From positions 7,998,501-8,062,500 of the forward strand of contig JAXDDX010000002.1 in NCBI GenBank assembly GCA_034670405.1: a DNA stretch of 64,000 nucleotides. The letters are read 5' to 3'. Positions 62,801 to 64,000 of this stretch are shown piece by piece. Position numbers and translations under genes: made by a program. Position 1 is the first letter of the stretch. Each line of letters begins with the position of its first letter. Source of the stretch: Hoplostethus atlanticus (taxonomy: Eukaryota; Chordata; Actinopteri; Trachichthyiformes; Trachichthyidae). The notes beneath the pieces are model-generated. The model was not told the origin of the DNA, ran no database searches, and worked only from the letters and a program-made list of their open reading frames with translations.

Positions 62801-64000
62801 GAAGGCCAGGATAAAAAGTATGTGTAAAAATGTGTTCATGCATTATTTTTCTGTTTCCAAAATACCAATCATTACAAATGTTACGCTTTTCACAATTGGA
62901 TAAGAAACCTATATTGACTGAGATTGGCTGACAGAATTGAAAGTAGACTTTTTGTTGCTAGGTGAGAGGAACGTCCTTGAGTCTCTTCTGGGGACTGTGG
63001 AGCAGCACATAAGTGCACAGGGGGTGAGACATGCAGTTAGTAATTACATAAGTATGACACGTTTTGGTCCCAATGTTCATTTGATATGAATGTTTGACTT
63101 GGTTGTCTTGAAAGGACCTTACCCTTGAGTTTGCAACTGCCACCAATCCCACTGCTATCACTCCAGAGGAATATTTTGATCCAGACTTTGACTTGGGGAA
63201 TAGAGACATTGGCCGACCTATTGAACTGAGCACCCGAACACAGAAGTAAGAAAAACAGCATTATGGATTAAGAAGCTGTACAGTACTTCATCCTCCATAG
63301 CATAGATGATCAGATCAGTATTGGGAACTCATATTGATGTGTGTACACATGTATTCCTTTTCTTTGTTTTGTACAGGTTCAAGGGCACATTGTGGATGAG
63401 TGAGGAACACCCTCTCTCTCTAGTGGAGCAGGTCACTCCCATTATTGACCTCATGGCCCGGACTAGCTCCCATTTTGCACGGCTGCGAGACTTTGTCACC
63501 CTGAAGTTTCCCCCTGGATTTCCCATTAAAATAGGTACTTGGGATTCCTCCACAGAACAAGAATGTCACAAAAGAAGTCATGACTTTTTGCACAGACCAC
63601 ACATTCAAGAAGCACACTGAGTAATACAAGGCCCTCATTTACCCCATGAAGGGAAGATTTTCAAGTCTAATTTCTTACCCATTCTTCTCTCACAGAGATT
63701 CCCCTGTTTCATGTGCTCAATGCCAGAATTACTTTTGGCAATGTCAACAAATGCAGTACAGAAGAGCAAGAGAACACCCCCCCAGCAGCTACACCAACAT
63801 CCTCAGGAGACGATGGAGAAGCTGCTGGTAGGAATGCAGCCAGTTTGAGTACTGAACATATCGGCATAATAAAATAGAAGTTGCGTGTAATGTTTTAAAA
63901 CATTCATATGCACTTGCTAAATACTGTTCCTTTGGTTTTCATCCATCCAGCACCCCCTCCATTCCAGGTATGTCCTTCGGTGTTTGAGGTCCCTGTCCAC
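59832..64000 (+). CDS. ankrd13a: Ankyrin repeat domain protein 13A, 5' part (cut by the window edge)
   Basis: Ankrd13a binds Lys63-linked ubiquitin on internalised receptors and helps control endocytic trafficking. Thirteen exons are seen: 59832-59933, 60591-60726, 61061-61185, 61292-61337, 61640-61783, 61905-62094, 62554-62620, 62736-62817, 62962-63023, 63115-63245, 63377-63534, 63696-63827 and 63951 to the edge. Ankyrin repeats ([32 protein letters not shown]) are followed by the conserved ANKRD13/GPCR-chaperone domain, with [65 protein letters not shown] and [17 protein letters not shown]. The C-terminal ubiquitin-interacting motifs lie outside the window. The start [10 protein letters not shown] precedes [10 protein letters not shown]. 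Exon 6 ends at a GC donor. All phases agree. Confidence 0.95.
62186..62350. repeat. Repeat-like segment in ankrd13a intron 6
   Basis: The segment GGGCCTCATCCACGTAACAT, then TTTGATCGTAAAGTGTTCGT and CTACGAACAC, then TTCGTTGGTACGATCAAAAC, has internal inverted pairs (GATCGTA/TACGATC, TTCGTA/TACGAA). It resembles a small dispersed DNA element. I cannot name its family. Confidence 0.35.

Overview
This window looks like chromosomal DNA from a ray-finned (probably teleost) fish. Genes are split by GT-AG introns, microsatellites are abundant, and there are typical fish transposon remnants (Tc1, piggyBac, Harbinger-like, SINE/LINE tails). The species cannot be fixed from the sequence.

Six protein-coding genes are recognisable, in order: fam222a (+, last coding exon only), trpv4 (-), gltp (-), tchp (+), git2 (-) and ankrd13a (+, cut by the right edge). 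From memory this is the gene order and orientation of human 12q24.11, so it is an old conserved synteny block. Exon boundaries were worked out by hand from splice sites and reading phase. Every internal junction is phase-consistent, apart from one single-base insertion in trpv4 and one in git2.

Layout: 1-5191 is non-coding sequence upstream of the fam222a exon. fam222a occupies 5192-6672, followed by about 10 kb of non-coding DNA. trpv4 runs from 28676 down to 16920 and encodes a TRP cation channel. Its 3.3-kb intron at 17478-20765 is filled mostly by a piggyBac remnant inserted into a decayed Harbinger-like element. gltp runs from 36349 to 33329 and encodes a 209-aa glycolipid transfer protein. 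It is divergent from tchp (37965-41926), which encodes a 499-aa trichoplein. tchp carries a deleted Tc1 element in its last intron. git2 runs from 58272 to 43650 (20 coding exons, about 760 aa after correction) and is tail-to-tail with tchp, their poly(A) signals being about 45 bp apart. ankrd13a (from 59832) is divergent from git2.

The genes do not form a pathway. They act in ion sensing (trpv4), glycolipid transport (gltp), keratin/centrosome biology (tchp), Arf and focal-adhesion signalling (git2) and ubiquitin-dependent receptor trafficking (ankrd13a). I found no convincing undescribed system. The items most worth checking are the two frameshifting insertions in otherwise intact genes, the nested transposons in trpv4, two GC-AG introns, the missing trpv4 start codon, and the compact git2/tchp 3' junction.
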